From positions 783,915 to 847,914 of the forward strand of contig NZ_JAEAMR010000022.1 in NCBI RefSeq assembly GCF_015999245.1: DNA of 64,000 nucleotides, given 5' to 3'. Within the stretch, counting starts at the first letter, position 1. Every line of letters starts with the position of its first letter. Both the position numbers and the translations under genes were made by a program. Of the stretch, positions 8,605 through 17,275 are shown piece after piece. The stretch is from Streptomyces sp. AV19 (GTDB lineage: Bacteria; Actinomycetota; Actinomycetes; Streptomycetales; Streptomycetaceae). The notes under the pieces are model-generated. The model made no database searches. It saw only the letters and a list, made by a program, of their open reading frames with translations, and had not been told where the DNA came from.

Positions 8605-8791
8605 GGTCGCCGCGTACGTCGACGGCGGTGCGGGGCAGGCGGTTTCGGAGGACGGGGCAGAGGCCCTGGGCCGGACCGGTACAGGTGCCGGCGGGGCGCA
8701 CCGGGGAGAGCGGCCCGCCACGGGCGATCTCGGCGTAGTCGAACAACCGGCCCTCGCAGCGCAGCATTTCGACGGAATCTCCGATCTCCAC
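8564..8791 (-). CDS. Small hypothetical protein overlapping the cydB 3' end
   Basis: A 75-residue frame from a GTG (8791) to a TGA at 8564, overlapping the last 41 bases of cydB tail to tail. Codon use is strongly GC3-biased, as expected for a real Streptomyces gene. The product contains three cysteines in CEGRLFDYAEIA, GTCTGPAQGLCPV and a proline-rich middle. No ribosome binding site is visible before the GTG; a longer frame starts at 8917. I do not recognise the family. Possibly a small regulatory or metal-binding protein; function unknown. Confidence 0.45.
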   Translation of the reverse strand: MEIGDSVEMLRCEGRLFDYAEIARGGPLSPVRPAGTCTGPAQGLCPVLRNRLPRTAVDVRGDLTLARLRHDPART

Positions 8792-8940
8792 GTCTGTGAG
8801 TGTGCTCGAAGTCCAGGCTGCGTGATGGGGGTTAGGCCAACGGCGACCGGCACCTGTGGCGCGCGGGGCGTTCCCTCGTCGGGTCGGGCTCGTTGAACGA
8901 GGACGAGCAGGGATCAATCGACCACATCAGGAGGAATGCT

Positions 8941-9147
8941 GTGCGTTGGACGATGCTCATGGTGGCCACGGCGATGGTGTTCGGGGCGGTCGCCACGGGG
9001 ACGGCGGCGGTGGCCGCCGATCAGCCGCCCTATCCGTACGCGGACTGCCTGGCCGCGGCCAAGAAGAACCATGAGACGCCGGCTCATGCGAAGTGGCACT
9101 GCGATGAGCTGGTGAAGAAGGGGTGGATCAAGCCGCCGAAGAAGTGA
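8941..9147 (+). CDS. Small secreted protein
   Basis: 68 residues, GTG start with AGGAGGAATGCT in front. The first ~26 residues form a signal peptide (MLMVATAMVFGAVATG, then AAVAADQ). The mature part is about 42 residues, lysine-rich, with two cysteines (ADCLAAA and KWHCDEL) that could form one disulfide, and it ends in PPKK. An upstream TTG in frame would disrupt the signal sequence. Function unknown; the size resembles small exported proteins common in Streptomyces. Confidence 0.7.
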   Translation: MRWTMLMVATAMVFGAVATGTAAVAADQPPYPYADCLAAAKKNHETPAHAKWHCDELVKKGWIKPPKK

Positions 9148-9196
9148 GGCGGCGGGGGCCCGTCGGCAGGTGACCGGCCCTGGTCCCGGAGGAGTT

Positions 9197-9410
9197 TGCC
9201 CCGGACCCTCCCCCAGAGGGGGTACTCCCACTTTCACCGTTTCTCGCGCGCTCCGCGCGGGGGGCAACGCGGCTGCGCCGCGTTCGTCCTCAAACGCCGG
9301 ACGGGCTGATTCAGCCTGTTCGGCGTTTGAGGACAGCGCCCGAAGGGCGATGCGGGGCCGAGGGGCGGAGCCCCCGGAAGAAACGGTGAAAGGGCGGGGT
9401 TGGGGCATGC
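9197..9410. repeat. Dispersed intergenic hairpin repeat, copy A
   Basis: Begins with CCGGACCCTCCCCCAGAGGG, continues through CTTTCACCGTTTC, a central long inverted repeat around TCCTCAAACGCCG (arms near 9284-9335), and ends with GAAACGGTGAAAGGGCGGGG. The outer CTTTCACCGTTTC/GAAACGGTGAAAG pair is itself an inverted repeat enclosing the element. It sits exactly between two converging genes, so it probably acts as a bidirectional terminator. Confidence 0.85.
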
Positions 9411-9434
9411 CTCCCCTCCCTCGCACCCGGCAGC

Positions 9435-11720
9435 TCAGCGAGCCTCGTCCCCCCGGGCAGCAGCAGCCGACGCAGGCATCACAGCCTCCTCCGCCAGCCC
9501 GATCCGCGCATGCACACGCCTCAGCCCCGCCGGCGCCCACCAGTTGAACCGTCCCAGCAACCGCATCATCGCCGGCGCGAGCAGGCAGCGGACGAAGACC
9601 GCGTCCACCAGCACGGTCAGTGCCAGCCCCAGGCCGCACATCTGGAGGAACGACACCTTCGAGATGCCCATGCCGACCAGCACGATCGCCATGAGGAGGG
9701 CCGCCGCCGTGAAGACGCGGCCCGTGCGGGCCACGCCCAGGGCCACGGCGTGCGTGTTGGCCTCGGTGGTGGCGCGGCCCGAGACGAGCCATTCCTCGCG
9801 GATGCGCGCCAGCAGGAACACCTCGTAGTCCATCGACAGGCCGAACGCCACGCAGAACATCAGCACCGGGACGTTCGCGACGAGGTAGCCGGTCGCGGTG
9901 AAGCCCAGGAGGCCGGACAGGTGGCCCTCCTGGAAGACCCACACCATCGCGCCGAACGCGGCGCCGAGCGACAGCGCGTTCATCACGAGCGCCTTGAGCG
10001 GCAGCACCAGGCTGCCCGTGAACAGGAACAGCAGCACGAACATGGCGAGCGCCATCAGCCCGGCCGCGAGCGGCAGGGGGTCGGCGAGGGCGTCGAGCAC
10101 GTCCTCGTTCTCGGCGGCGGCGCCGGCCAGCAGCCTCTCCCCCGGGGCCGGCACCTCGCGCAGGCCGGACAGGAGGCGCTTGCCGTCGGCGGAGTACGGG
10201 TCCACGGCGGTGCCGACGCGCAGCACCGCGCCCGCCTCGTTCACCAGGCCCCGCGAGGCCGGGGCCGACGCCGGGGCGGCCTGCGCGCCGTGGACGAACG
10301 TACCGGCGCCGCTCACCACTTCGGACACTCCGGGGACGCGCGACAGACCCGTCGCGTACGCGGCGACCGGCCCGTCGCCGCCGTCGAAGCCGGGCAGGAC
10401 GACCGTGGTGGCGGCGGACGCGTCCTCCGCGAAGTCCTCGCGCAGCAGGTCGCCGACCTGGCGGGCCTCGGACACCGAGGCGCTGATCACCCGGTCGTCG
10501 GGGTAGCCCCACTTCGACGACAGGAAGGGCGCGCCGAGGAGCAGCAGTCCGGCGACGGTGACCACGGCGACCGGCACGGCGCGGCGCGTGACGACGACCA
10601 CCATCCGGTACCAGCGGGTCCGCTCCGGCGCGACGTCCGCGGCGGCGTGCGGCGGCCGCAGCCGGAACAGGCGGCGCAGCGGGACGCGCACGTCGAGCCG
10701 GTCGACCCGGTGGCCGAGCAGCGCCAGGGCCGCGGGCAGCACCAGCACCGCGGTCAGGACGGCGACGAGGACGACGGCGATGCCGACGTAGGCGAACGAC
10801 TTGAGGAAGAACACCGGGAAGACGATCAGCGCGGCGAGGGCGAGCGCGACGGTCACCCCCGAGAAGACGACGGTGCGCCCGGCGGTCCGTACGGTGCGGA
10901 GCACGGCGTCGTCGAGGCCGCGCCCGGCGCGGAGTTCCTCGCGGAACCTGCTGACGATGAACAGGCTGTAGTCGATGCCCAGGGCGAGTCCGAGCAGGGT
11001 CGTCATGTTGAGGGCGTAGACGGAGACGTCGGCGAAGCCGGTCACCAGGCGCAGGATCGCCAGCGTGGTCACGATGGAGACGGCGCCGACGAGCAGCGGG
11101 AGCGCGGCCGCGACCAGGCTGCCGAAGACGACGACCAGGACGACGAGGGAGACGGGGAAGGCGACGGCCTCGCCGACGGTGGCGTCCTCGATGGTCTGGC
11201 TGTTGAGTTCGTTGGTCATCGGGCCGTAGCCGCCGACCCGTACCGTCACGCCGTCCGGGCGGGGCATGTCCGCCTTGATCCTGCGCGAGGTCTTGGGCAG
11301 GTCGGTGTCGTCGGCGTCGATGCGTGCGGTGATCAGTGCGGTCCGGCCGTCCTTGCTGCGCAGTGCGGCGCCGTCCCGGGGGCCGAGCTGCCAGTAGGAC
11401 CGGACTCCGCCGATGTCGTGGTGCGAGGACATCCACTCCGTGACGGTCCCGCCCGCGCGCCGCGCCGCGGGACCGTCGGCGCCGTCGTCGGCGGTGAGGG
11501 CGACGATGAGGTTCGGCTGGACGCCGGTGAAGTGCGTGTCGACGATGCGCGACGCCCGGGCCGATCCGGCGTCCGAGGGGACGAATCCGCCCTCCTTGAA
11601 GCGGTCGAGCACGGACACCCCGAGGACGCCGCACGCCACGACGGCCAGGAGGGCGCCGACGAGCACCGACTTCGGACGGTTGATCGCGAGACGAGCGAGT
11701 CGGGTCAGCATCCCTTGCAT
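9435..11720 (-). CDS. MMPL/RND-family membrane transporter
   Basis: 761 residues. One N-terminal helix (RLAINRPKSVLVGALLAVVACG) is followed by a large periplasm-like loop, a block of five or six helices, a second loop and a second helix block. This is the duplicated MMPL topology. The central block has GLALGIDYSLFIVSRFREEL and the second has FGLSMDYEVFLLARIREEW, both diagnostic of the proton-relay helix. MMPL proteins export lipids, siderophores or drugs with proton-motive force. The start could be 11720 or 11711. The UbiA-like prenyltransferase gene lies just upstream on the same strand, so a prenyl-lipid or pigment export role is a guess. Confidence 0.9.
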   Translation of the reverse strand: MQGMLTRLARLAINRPKSVLVGALLAVVACGVLGVSVLDRFKEGGFVPSDAGSARASRIVDTHFTGVQPNLIVALTADDGADGPAARRAGGTVTEWMSSHHDIGGVRSYWQLGPRDGAALRSKDGRTALITARIDADDTDLPKTSRRIKADMPRPDGVTVRVGGYGPMTNELNSQTIEDATVGEAVAFPVSLVVLVVVFGSLVAAALPLLVGAVSIVTTLAILRLVTGFADVSVYALNMTTLLGLALGIDYSLFIVSRFREELRAGRGLDDAVLRTVRTAGRTVVFSGVTVALALAALIVFPVFFLKSFAYVGIAVVLVAVLTAVLVLPAALALLGHRVDRLDVRVPLRRLFRLRPPHAAADVAPERTRWYRMVVVVTRRAVPVAVVTVAGLLLLGAPFLSSKWGYPDDRVISASVSEARQVGDLLREDFAEDASAATTVVLPGFDGGDGPVAAYATGLSRVPGVSEVVSGAGTFVHGAQAAPASAPASRGLVNEAGAVLRVGTAVDPYSADGKRLLSGLREVPAPGERLLAGAAAENEDVLDALADPLPLAAGLMALAMFVLLFLFTGSLVLPLKALVMNALSLGAAFGAMVWVFQEGHLSGLLGFTATGYLVANVPVLMFCVAFGLSMDYEVFLLARIREEWLVSGRATTEANTHAVALGVARTGRVFTAAALLMAIVLVGMGISKVSFLQMCGLGLALTVLVDAVFVRCLLAPAMMRLLGRFNWWAPAGLRRVHARIGLAEEAVMPASAAAARGDEAR

Positions 11721-11739
11721 CCCAGTGTCGGCGGTCCGT

Positions 11740-11781
11740 CGGTCATGTTCGTCCGGTCATGTTCGTCCGGTCATGTTCATC
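11740..11781. repeat. Three tandem 14-bp repeats
   Basis: CGGTCATGTTCGTC occurs at 11740-11753 and 11754-11767 and, with one change, at 11768-11781. The array spans the short gap between the UbiA-like stop codon (at 11777) and the MMPL start, so the last unit overlaps the end of the upstream gene. It could be slippage-prone and change the spacing between the two genes. Confidence 0.85.
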
Positions 11782-12781
11782 GCCCGGCCAGGACCAGGGC
11801 CGCCAGGGCCACCGTCGCCCAGCTCATCAGCGCCGAGTGGTAGGGCCCGTGGAGGGACTTGCGGTGGAAGTAGTCCATCGCCTCGTCGAGCGGGACGCGG
11901 CGCACCACCCGTACCGCCGCGAACAGCAGCCGCTGGCTCGGCAGCCAGGCGACGGCGTACGGGACGAAGCCCCAGGTGGGTCCGTCGATCGCCCACACCG
12001 AGCCCAGGAGCAGCAGCGAGCCGAGGAACAGCATCGAGGACTGCAGGTACAGGGCACCCGCGAGGCCGAGGGCGCGGACGTAGGTGCGGGTGCCGAACTG
12101 CCCGTCCACGACGTAGTCCTCGCAGTGGCTCGTGACGAAGAGGGCGGTCACGACCATGGCGAAGCCCACGAGTGTCCAGACGTGGGCCCAGGGTGTGGCG
12201 TGCTCGTAGGCGCGCAGGATCGCGACGCCCGGCAGGAGCATGCAGCCGGTCTGGAGCGACAGCAGGTGCCAGATGCCCCGGCTCTTGAGGTGGAGCGGCG
12301 GGAGCGAGTACGCGAAGCCGATGAGCAGGAAGGCCGCGGCGTACGCGAGCAGGTCCCAGTGGTGGGTCCGGGCGGCGAGGAGGGCGGCCACGGCGCCGTA
12401 GACGAGCGTGGAGACGGCGGTGTGGAGGACGACCCGCGAGACCCCCAGGCCGTAAACAGCCTTCGACTGGCGGGACTTGAGGCGCCGGTCGGCCTCCCGG
12501 TCGGCCAGGGCGTTCGCCATGTTGGCGATCTGGAGGCCGGATATGACCCAGAGCATGGCGAGTACGGCGTTCAGGGAGCCCAGCTGCCCCCAGGACGCGG
12601 CACCCAGCAGGCCGGGCACGACGGCCTGGGGGACATAGCCCGGCAGGAATTCGAAGCGGCGGATGACCAGGGCGTACTTCGCGCGGACGCCCAGCGGCGG
12701 GCGCGGTCCCGGTCTGGCGTGGTGGTCGTTGAGGATGTCGGCGAGCCTGGCCGTGCGGGGCGCGGAGTCAGTGCGCGGCAT
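11777..12781 (-). CDS. UbiA-family prenyltransferase
   Basis: 334 residues with about eight membrane spans. The first aspartate motif is NALADREADRR (N-x3-D-x3-D) and the second is in SHCEDYVVDGQFG (D-x3-D type); GFAYSLPPLHLKSRG is the conserved loop of the family. UbiA enzymes transfer an isoprenoid diphosphate to an acceptor within the membrane; the acceptor here is unknown. The gene is followed at once by the MMPL transporter on the same strand, so the pair may make and move a prenylated product. The upstream region to the sphingomyelinase gene (about 210 bases) has only a GGTGCC hexamer repeat near 12938-12971. Confidence 0.88.
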   Translation of the reverse strand: MPRTDSAPRTARLADILNDHHARPGPRPPLGVRAKYALVIRRFEFLPGYVPQAVVPGLLGAASWGQLGSLNAVLAMLWVISGLQIANMANALADREADRRLKSRQSKAVYGLGVSRVVLHTAVSTLVYGAVAALLAARTHHWDLLAYAAAFLLIGFAYSLPPLHLKSRGIWHLLSLQTGCMLLPGVAILRAYEHATPWAHVWTLVGFAMVVTALFVTSHCEDYVVDGQFGTRTYVRALGLAGALYLQSSMLFLGSLLLLGSVWAIDGPTWGFVPYAVAWLPSQRLLFAAVRVVRRVPLDEAMDYFHRKSLHGPYHSALMSWATVALAALVLAGR

Positions 12782-12992
12782 GGGACCACGCGCCCTTCGC
12801 GGTGATCGGTGATCGCTCCGTCATCGTGGGAGTCCCCCAACTCTCGTCGATGTCACGGTACTCACGGATCCATCGCAACACATGAGGTCGCACACCGGCA
12901 CCATTACCGGACGAATTCCTGACGGTGATTTGGCGGCGCCAGTGCCGGTGCCGGTGCCATTGCCGGTGCCCGGCCGTGGCCGTGCGCGGGGC

Positions 12993-13979
12993 TCAGCCTC
13001 CGGCGACGACGGGGTAGTGGTCCGAGAGGTTGGTATAGGTGTACTCCTTGCCCCGGCTCGACACCGTCCACGGTGCGGACCGCTCCTTGACGACGGTGTT
13101 GCGCCAGGCCACGGGGCGGGCGTGGCCCTTGCGGTGCAGGACGTAGTCCAGGTCCTCGCGGGCGTCGTCCGGGTAGCGATAGGCGGCGATCGAGTTGTCC
13201 TTCGTGTCGAAGGAGTAGGGGTGGCCGTCGCGGGTGTCGGCCGGGGCGAGGCCGGCGTTGGCCAGCAGGGCGGGGTATTCGTCGCTGCGGGAGTCGACGT
13301 TGAGGTCGCCGGCGACCATCACCTGTTCGTCGGCGGGGATGTGCTTGGCGTCGAGGAAGGAGCCGATCTGGCGGAACTGCCCGGCCCGGTCGGCCGCCGC
13401 TTCGCCGGTCTTGCAGCCGCTGTCGGTGGACTGGGCGTGGGTGCCGACGAGGTGGACCTTGGCGCCGTTGACGTCCAACACCACATAGGCGAAGCCCTTG
13501 TTGGACCACCAGTCGGCGCCGCACGCGTCCTTGTAGATGACCTGTTCCTTGCGCAGGATCGGCCACTTGCTGAGGACGGTGACACCGCCGTCCTCCGGGG
13601 TGGTGGCCGAGTAGCTGCCGCCGGTGGCGTCCCAGCCGTCCTTGCTCCGGCCGACGACGGGGGTCTGGTACGGGTACTGCGCGGCGGCGTCGGCCTTGAG
13701 GGCGTCGGACGCCTCGTTGTCGAACGCCTCCTGCAGGACGACGACGTCGTTCCCGCGGAAGAAGCCGGCCGCGGCGATCTCCTTGGCGCGGTGCGACTGG
13801 CCCCAGTTGGGGTAGAGGTTGGTGCTCATCAGGAAGGTGTTGTAGGTGAGGACCTTGAGGTCCGGGACGAGGGCCGGGGTGGAAGCCGGGACGGCGGCCG
13901 CCGGGCGGGTGAGGGCTGTGGCGAGGGCGGCGGTGGCGAGGGCGGTTGCGAGGGTGGCGGGTCTGGCGAGGGGCTGCAT
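12993..13979 (-). CDS. sph: Secreted sphingomyelinase C (neutral, DNase I fold)
   Basis: 328 residues; ATG with AGGAGAACACC in front. Signal peptide MQPLARPATLATALATAALA then ALTRPAAA. The endonuclease/exonuclease/phosphatase fold is complete: VLQEAFDNE (metal-binding Glu), VGTHAQSTDS, AGDLNVDSRSDEY (Asp/Asn), LDYVLHRKG, and the terminal NLSDHYPVVA with the catalytic His. The length fits bacterial sphingomyelinase C. It should hydrolyse sphingomyelin to ceramide and phosphocholine outside the cell, needing Mg2+. Two cysteines around DACGADWW and DSGCKTG can form the disulfide known in this group. Confidence 0.9.
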   Translation of the reverse strand: MQPLARPATLATALATAALATALTRPAAAVPASTPALVPDLKVLTYNTFLMSTNLYPNWGQSHRAKEIAAAGFFRGNDVVVLQEAFDNEASDALKADAAAQYPYQTPVVGRSKDGWDATGGSYSATTPEDGGVTVLSKWPILRKEQVIYKDACGADWWSNKGFAYVVLDVNGAKVHLVGTHAQSTDSGCKTGEAAADRAGQFRQIGSFLDAKHIPADEQVMVAGDLNVDSRSDEYPALLANAGLAPADTRDGHPYSFDTKDNSIAAYRYPDDAREDLDYVLHRKGHARPVAWRNTVVKERSAPWTVSSRGKEYTYTNLSDHYPVVAGG

Positions 13980-14450
13980 GGTGTTCTCCTGGGGCGGGGG
14001 TGTGGCTGTGGTGCCCACAGGAAAGCGGGTCCGCATGACGTCCGGATAGCCGTCAGGTGATCAAATGCCCACGGGGGTGGACTTGGTGGGCGTCGTCCGG
14101 CCACCGGTGCGGCCGTTTCGCCGGCCGGTGTCGTGCGCGGCCGTCTCGCTGGGACGGGTCCGGGGCGCGAGCAGGACCTGACTGCCGCCGGTCTCGGCCA
14201 GGCCGCTTGAACCGTGAGGTGAACTAGCTGGTGACGCCCTTCACGGGAGCGGGCCGGTATACACCAGAATCCTGCTTCGAGGGTCAGCCTCCAACACCGT
14301 GGCCTGGGCAGGTGATCCGATCGCGCTGCCGTGGGGACGGGGTTTGTGACGGTTCTTGTGAGCCCTCGCCGTATTTGGGATACCCGGGCTGTTCTGCCAG
14401 CGGCAGAACACCGGCCGGACCGGGCTCGACGATCACTACAGTCCAGTCTC
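13980..14450. other. Gene-free region with a perfect inverted repeat
   Basis: About 470 bases with no supportable gene. Base composition is more even than in the neighbouring genes. The only structure I find is the palindrome at 14391-14409, about 40 bases before the hydrolase start. The left part carries the sphingomyelinase promoter. Confidence 0.5.
14391..14409. promoter_or_regulatory. Perfect inverted repeat, candidate operator
   Basis: GTTCTGCC-AGC-GGCAGAAC: 8-base arms with a 3-base centre, 42 bases before the ATG of the dienelactone-hydrolase-like gene. The position suits an operator for a dimeric repressor such as TetR or MarR types; no such regulator gene is adjacent, so the partner is unknown. 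Confidence 0.5.
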
Positions 14451-15188
14451 ATGACGACGATTACGACGCGTACGGTCGAGTATCCGGCCGACGGTTTGAC
14501 GATGATCGGGCACCTCGCGCTCCCGGCCGGTGTCGGCCTCCGGCCCGCGGTGTTGCTCGGACCAGAGGGCATGGGGCTCAGCGACGTCGAGCGCCGCCGG
14601 GCCGATGCTCTCGCCGAGCTGGGATATGTAGCGCTGGCCTTCGACCTTCACGGCGGGCGCTATTTGGGCGACCCCGAGGAGATGCTGGCCCGTTGCCTGC
14701 CGCTGCTCGCCGACCCCGACCGGATGCGAGGCATCGGCCACGCGGCGCTCGACGTGTTGCGCACCGAACCGCGGACCGACCCCGACCGGATAGCCGCCGT
14801 CGGCTACGGCACCGGGGGCGCCATCGCGCTGGAACTCGGGCGCGATGGCGTCAACCTGCGCGCGATCGGGACAGTCAACGCAACTACCACGGGCCGACCG
14901 GGCGAGGCGGCGCGCATTCGCTGCCCGGTGTGGGCTGGGGTTGGGTCGGAAGACCCGATCATGCCGCCCGCGCAACGGAACGCGTTCACCGCTGAGATGC
15001 AGGCCGCGGGCGTCGACTGGCGCCTCGCGGTCTACGGCGGCGCCTTGCACGCCTTCCACCACCCGCCGGTCGACCACCCCATGGTCCCCGGCGTCGGCTA
15101 CCACCCACAGCACGCGCAGCGAGCCTGGCGCGACGTCGTCGACCTGCTCGCCGAGTGCCTGCCCGTGACGGAGGACCTGGGGGTATGA
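14451..15188 (+). CDS. Dienelactone hydrolase family protein lacking the usual nucleophile
   Basis: 245 residues. The fold is recognisable: VLLGPEGMGLSDVERRRADALAELGY, FDLHGGRY, AAVGYGTGGAIALE, VGSEDPIMPP with the acidic residue, and GGALHAFHHP with the histidine. In dienelactone hydrolases the elbow is G-x-C-x-G-G; here it reads GYGTGG, so the Cys position is Gly. The protein may therefore be inactive as a hydrolase or use another residue. There is no clear ribosome binding site. The TGA stop overlaps the ATG of the integrase remnant (ATGA). Confidence 0.75.
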   Translation: MTTITTRTVEYPADGLTMIGHLALPAGVGLRPAVLLGPEGMGLSDVERRRADALAELGYVALAFDLHGGRYLGDPEEMLARCLPLLADPDRMRGIGHAALDVLRTEPRTDPDRIAAVGYGTGGAIALELGRDGVNLRAIGTVNATTTGRPGEAARIRCPVWAGVGSEDPIMPPAQRNAFTAEMQAAGVDWRLAVYGGALHAFHHPPVDHPMVPGVGYHPQHAQRAWRDVVDLLAECLPVTEDLGV

Positions 15189-15856
15189 CCCAGGCAAACA
15201 CGCTGGCGCCTGGCCTGGTCGGCGTCGGGCACTGACAGTCCCCTCCCCTACCTCTGTCCGCCCCGCCCGCGTCGTACACCGCGGCGGTCGGGCGGTACCT
15301 CACCGGCGCCGGGATCGCGAAGTCCTCCGCGCGGATCTAGCGGATTTCGTTGACGACCTGGGGGTGGATGCTCGCCGGCGAACCGGCGCCGACCGGTCCC
15401 GCCCGCCGGGGCGCGAAGCCGCCCGTCTTCCCCGTCGCCGCGATCGACGCCCCGGCGCTGCCGGAGATGCTGGCCGAGCCGGCGGCGGCGCGGGCTGACG
15501 AGACGGACGCCGACACCGTCGACCGGGAGCTGTCCATCGCTCGCAAGACGATCGGCTGGTGGCAGCGCCAGGGCTGGATCGAAGGTGATCCCACGATCGG
15601 CATCGAGCGGCGGCCGGCGCCGCCGGACCGCACCAAGGCTCTCGCGGAGAACCAGATCGCTGCCCTGCGGCGCCTCGACGTCGCCCTGCGGGAGAAGACG
15701 CAGTGGAAGATGCTCTACGAGTCCGCCGCGCGGGCCGACGAGGTGCTGTGCCTGAACGTGGAAGACCTGTACCCGCAGGACAAGCGCGGGAAGATCACTG
15801 CCAAGGGCGGGGCGACGGAGTGGATTCACTGGCAGTCCGGCACCGCCCAGCCCTGA
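15185..15856 (+). pseudogene. Decayed tyrosine recombinase (integrase)
   Basis: One frame from ATG 15185 reads MTQANTLAPGLVGVGH, then stops (TGA 15233-15235), resumes with ASYTAAVGRYLTGAGIA, stops again (TAG 15338-15340), then runs open to 15856. The later part includes DTVDRELSIARKTIGWWQRQ and the arginine-I region LYESAARADEVLCLNVEDLY, then KITAKGGATEWIHWQSGTA. These are the core-binding domain and the start of the catalytic domain. The HxxR box and the tyrosine are gone. It is a Streptomyces-type integrase killed by two nonsense changes and a 3' truncation. The first ATG overlaps the hydrolase stop. Confidence 0.85.
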
Positions 15857-15949
15857 TCCGCAGGGAGCGGAAACACTTGCGCCGGGGCTGCGGGCGCCGG
15901 ATCCCGAGGACGACGACTCGGACGTGCTGGACCGAGCGTCTGGGCAAAG

Positions 15950-15985
15950 GAGCCCCGCCAGCCCATCGTTGGGCCAGCGGGGCTC
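15950..15985. terminator. Strong stem-loop terminator
   Basis: GAGCCCCGCCAGCCCA, a 4-base loop TCGT, then TGGGCCAGCGGGGCTC. The arms pair over 16 bases with one two-base mismatch. It lies 18 bases past the stop of the XRE regulator, which points at it, and after the integrase remnant from the other side. Confidence 0.75.
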
Positions 15986-16003
15986 GATTGCGTTGCGCCA
16001 CAG

Positions 16004-17200
16004 CTACACGGCGTTCTCCAGCACTGCGCGAACCTCGGGCACATCCCGAAAGTCTTCAAGCCGCCTGAGTACGACCTTGACCCGCTCCGCTGTGCGCTCG
16101 CTGGCCACGCCGGCAGAGAGGCAGATCATGCGTTCCGCTGTGGCTGCCGCTTCCTCCGGCTCGTTGGCGTCAGTCAGGGCAACGGCGAACCACGACAGGT
16201 AGAGCGCGAGTTCCCGCGTATGCGTGGCGTCGTATCGGCCGAGTACGTCCCGGAGCAGCGGGACGGCCCGGAGCGGGCGGCGCAACTCTGTGCAGACGCG
16301 TGATTCCATGACCTGTAGCTCTCCGGCGTCCACCCAGTAGAGATAACCGGGTTCATCCTCCCCGCCGTGCCCCGTCAGCGCGTCACCGGCTTCCTTGACA
16401 GCTCGCATGGCTGCCTGGTCTTCCCCGGCCTTGGCGTGGGCCCATGCCACACGGTCAAGGTAGAGGGCGCGCGCCCGCGGTGGCGCTCCGGCGGCGTTCT
16501 CAAGGGCCGCGCGAGCCATGTCGACCCCTTCTTGTACGTCCCCTGTGTTCGTTCGCCGGTAGGCCAGCGAGCCCAGCAAGTTGCCCGCCAGGGTTGCGTC
16601 TTCCGCTGTGTGTGCCGCCGACAAACCGAGCCGGTAGATCCGTTCGGCTTCAGCCTGCTGTCCGGCGTCACTCGCGATCCACCCGGCGATCTGCGCCAAC
16701 TCCCCGATGGCTCGCAGCAGTGATCGACCTACGGCTTCAGTATGGGTCCCCTCTCGGAACAACCGCACCGCAGACCGGAGTTCGCGCAGTGCGGGGCGCA
16801 GCAAGTCCCCTCCGGCAATCACATCGTCGGCGAGCCTGAGCCCGTGTACGCGCTGCTGTAGGTCGGCCACGGCGTCCACGCCGACGCGTCGCCCCTCACG
16901 GGCACTGATCGGGGCGAGCGGGTCGCCTTCGGGCAAGTAGTCGGCCAGCGATGGCGGGGGCAGCTCCACGGGCACCTGTGGCTCCCTGAGCGCTTCCACG
17001 GGCACCTCAAGAGCCGTAGCGATGAAGGGCAACCATTCACGGGGCGTCCGTTTTCCCGTCTCCCACCTGCTGACCTCCTGACGACCGACAGGGCCACCTT
17101 GGACACCAGCAGCACGGCAGACCTCCCGTGCCAACCGCGCCTGGCTCCACCCGCACTGTTCGCGCAACCACTTGATGTTTGCCCCAATGCTCCCCGACAT
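16004..17200 (-). CDS. XRE-family regulator with TPR-like C-terminal domain
   Basis: 398 residues. The N-terminal helix-turn-helix runs IKWLREQCGWSQARLAREVC then QEVSRWETGKRTP (about residues 8-52). The rest is helical and repetitive, with tetratricopeptide-like stretches (AERIYRLGLSAAHTAEDATLAGNLLGS, LYLDRVAWAHAKAGEDQAAM is one). Streptomyces have many such regulators next to tiny genes. Base use is less GC-rich than its neighbours, in keeping with an accessory origin. It is divergent from three small overlapping genes, with paired CTGGCC repeats between them that are candidate operator sites. Confidence 0.85.
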   Translation of the reverse strand: MSGSIGANIKWLREQCGWSQARLAREVCRAAGVQGGPVGRQEVSRWETGKRTPREWLPFIATALEVPVEALREPQVPVELPPPSLADYLPEGDPLAPISAREGRRVGVDAVADLQQRVHGLRLADDVIAGGDLLRPALRELRSAVRLFREGTHTEAVGRSLLRAIGELAQIAGWIASDAGQQAEAERIYRLGLSAAHTAEDATLAGNLLGSLAYRRTNTGDVQEGVDMARAALENAAGAPPRARALYLDRVAWAHAKAGEDQAAMRAVKEAGDALTGHGGEDEPGYLYWVDAGELQVMESRVCTELRRPLRAVPLLRDVLGRYDATHTRELALYLSWFAVALTDANEPEEAAATAERMICLSAGVASERTAERVKVVLRRLEDFRDVPEVRAVLENAV

Positions 17201-17209
17201 GCCCCCAGT

Positions 17210-17226
17210 CTGGCCGACACCTGGCC
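17210..17226. promoter_or_regulatory. Direct repeat between divergent XRE gene and small-gene operon
   Basis: CTGGCC at 17210-17215 and again at 17221-17226, an 11-base period, so both copies lie on the same face of the helix. The site is 10 bases before the XRE start and about 50 before the ATG of the first small gene. It is a candidate operator for autoregulation. Confidence 0.4.
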
Positions 17227-17275
17227 TACGCGGGGCCGCTGGTCAGTACACAGCCCCGGCAGGATGATCACAGCC

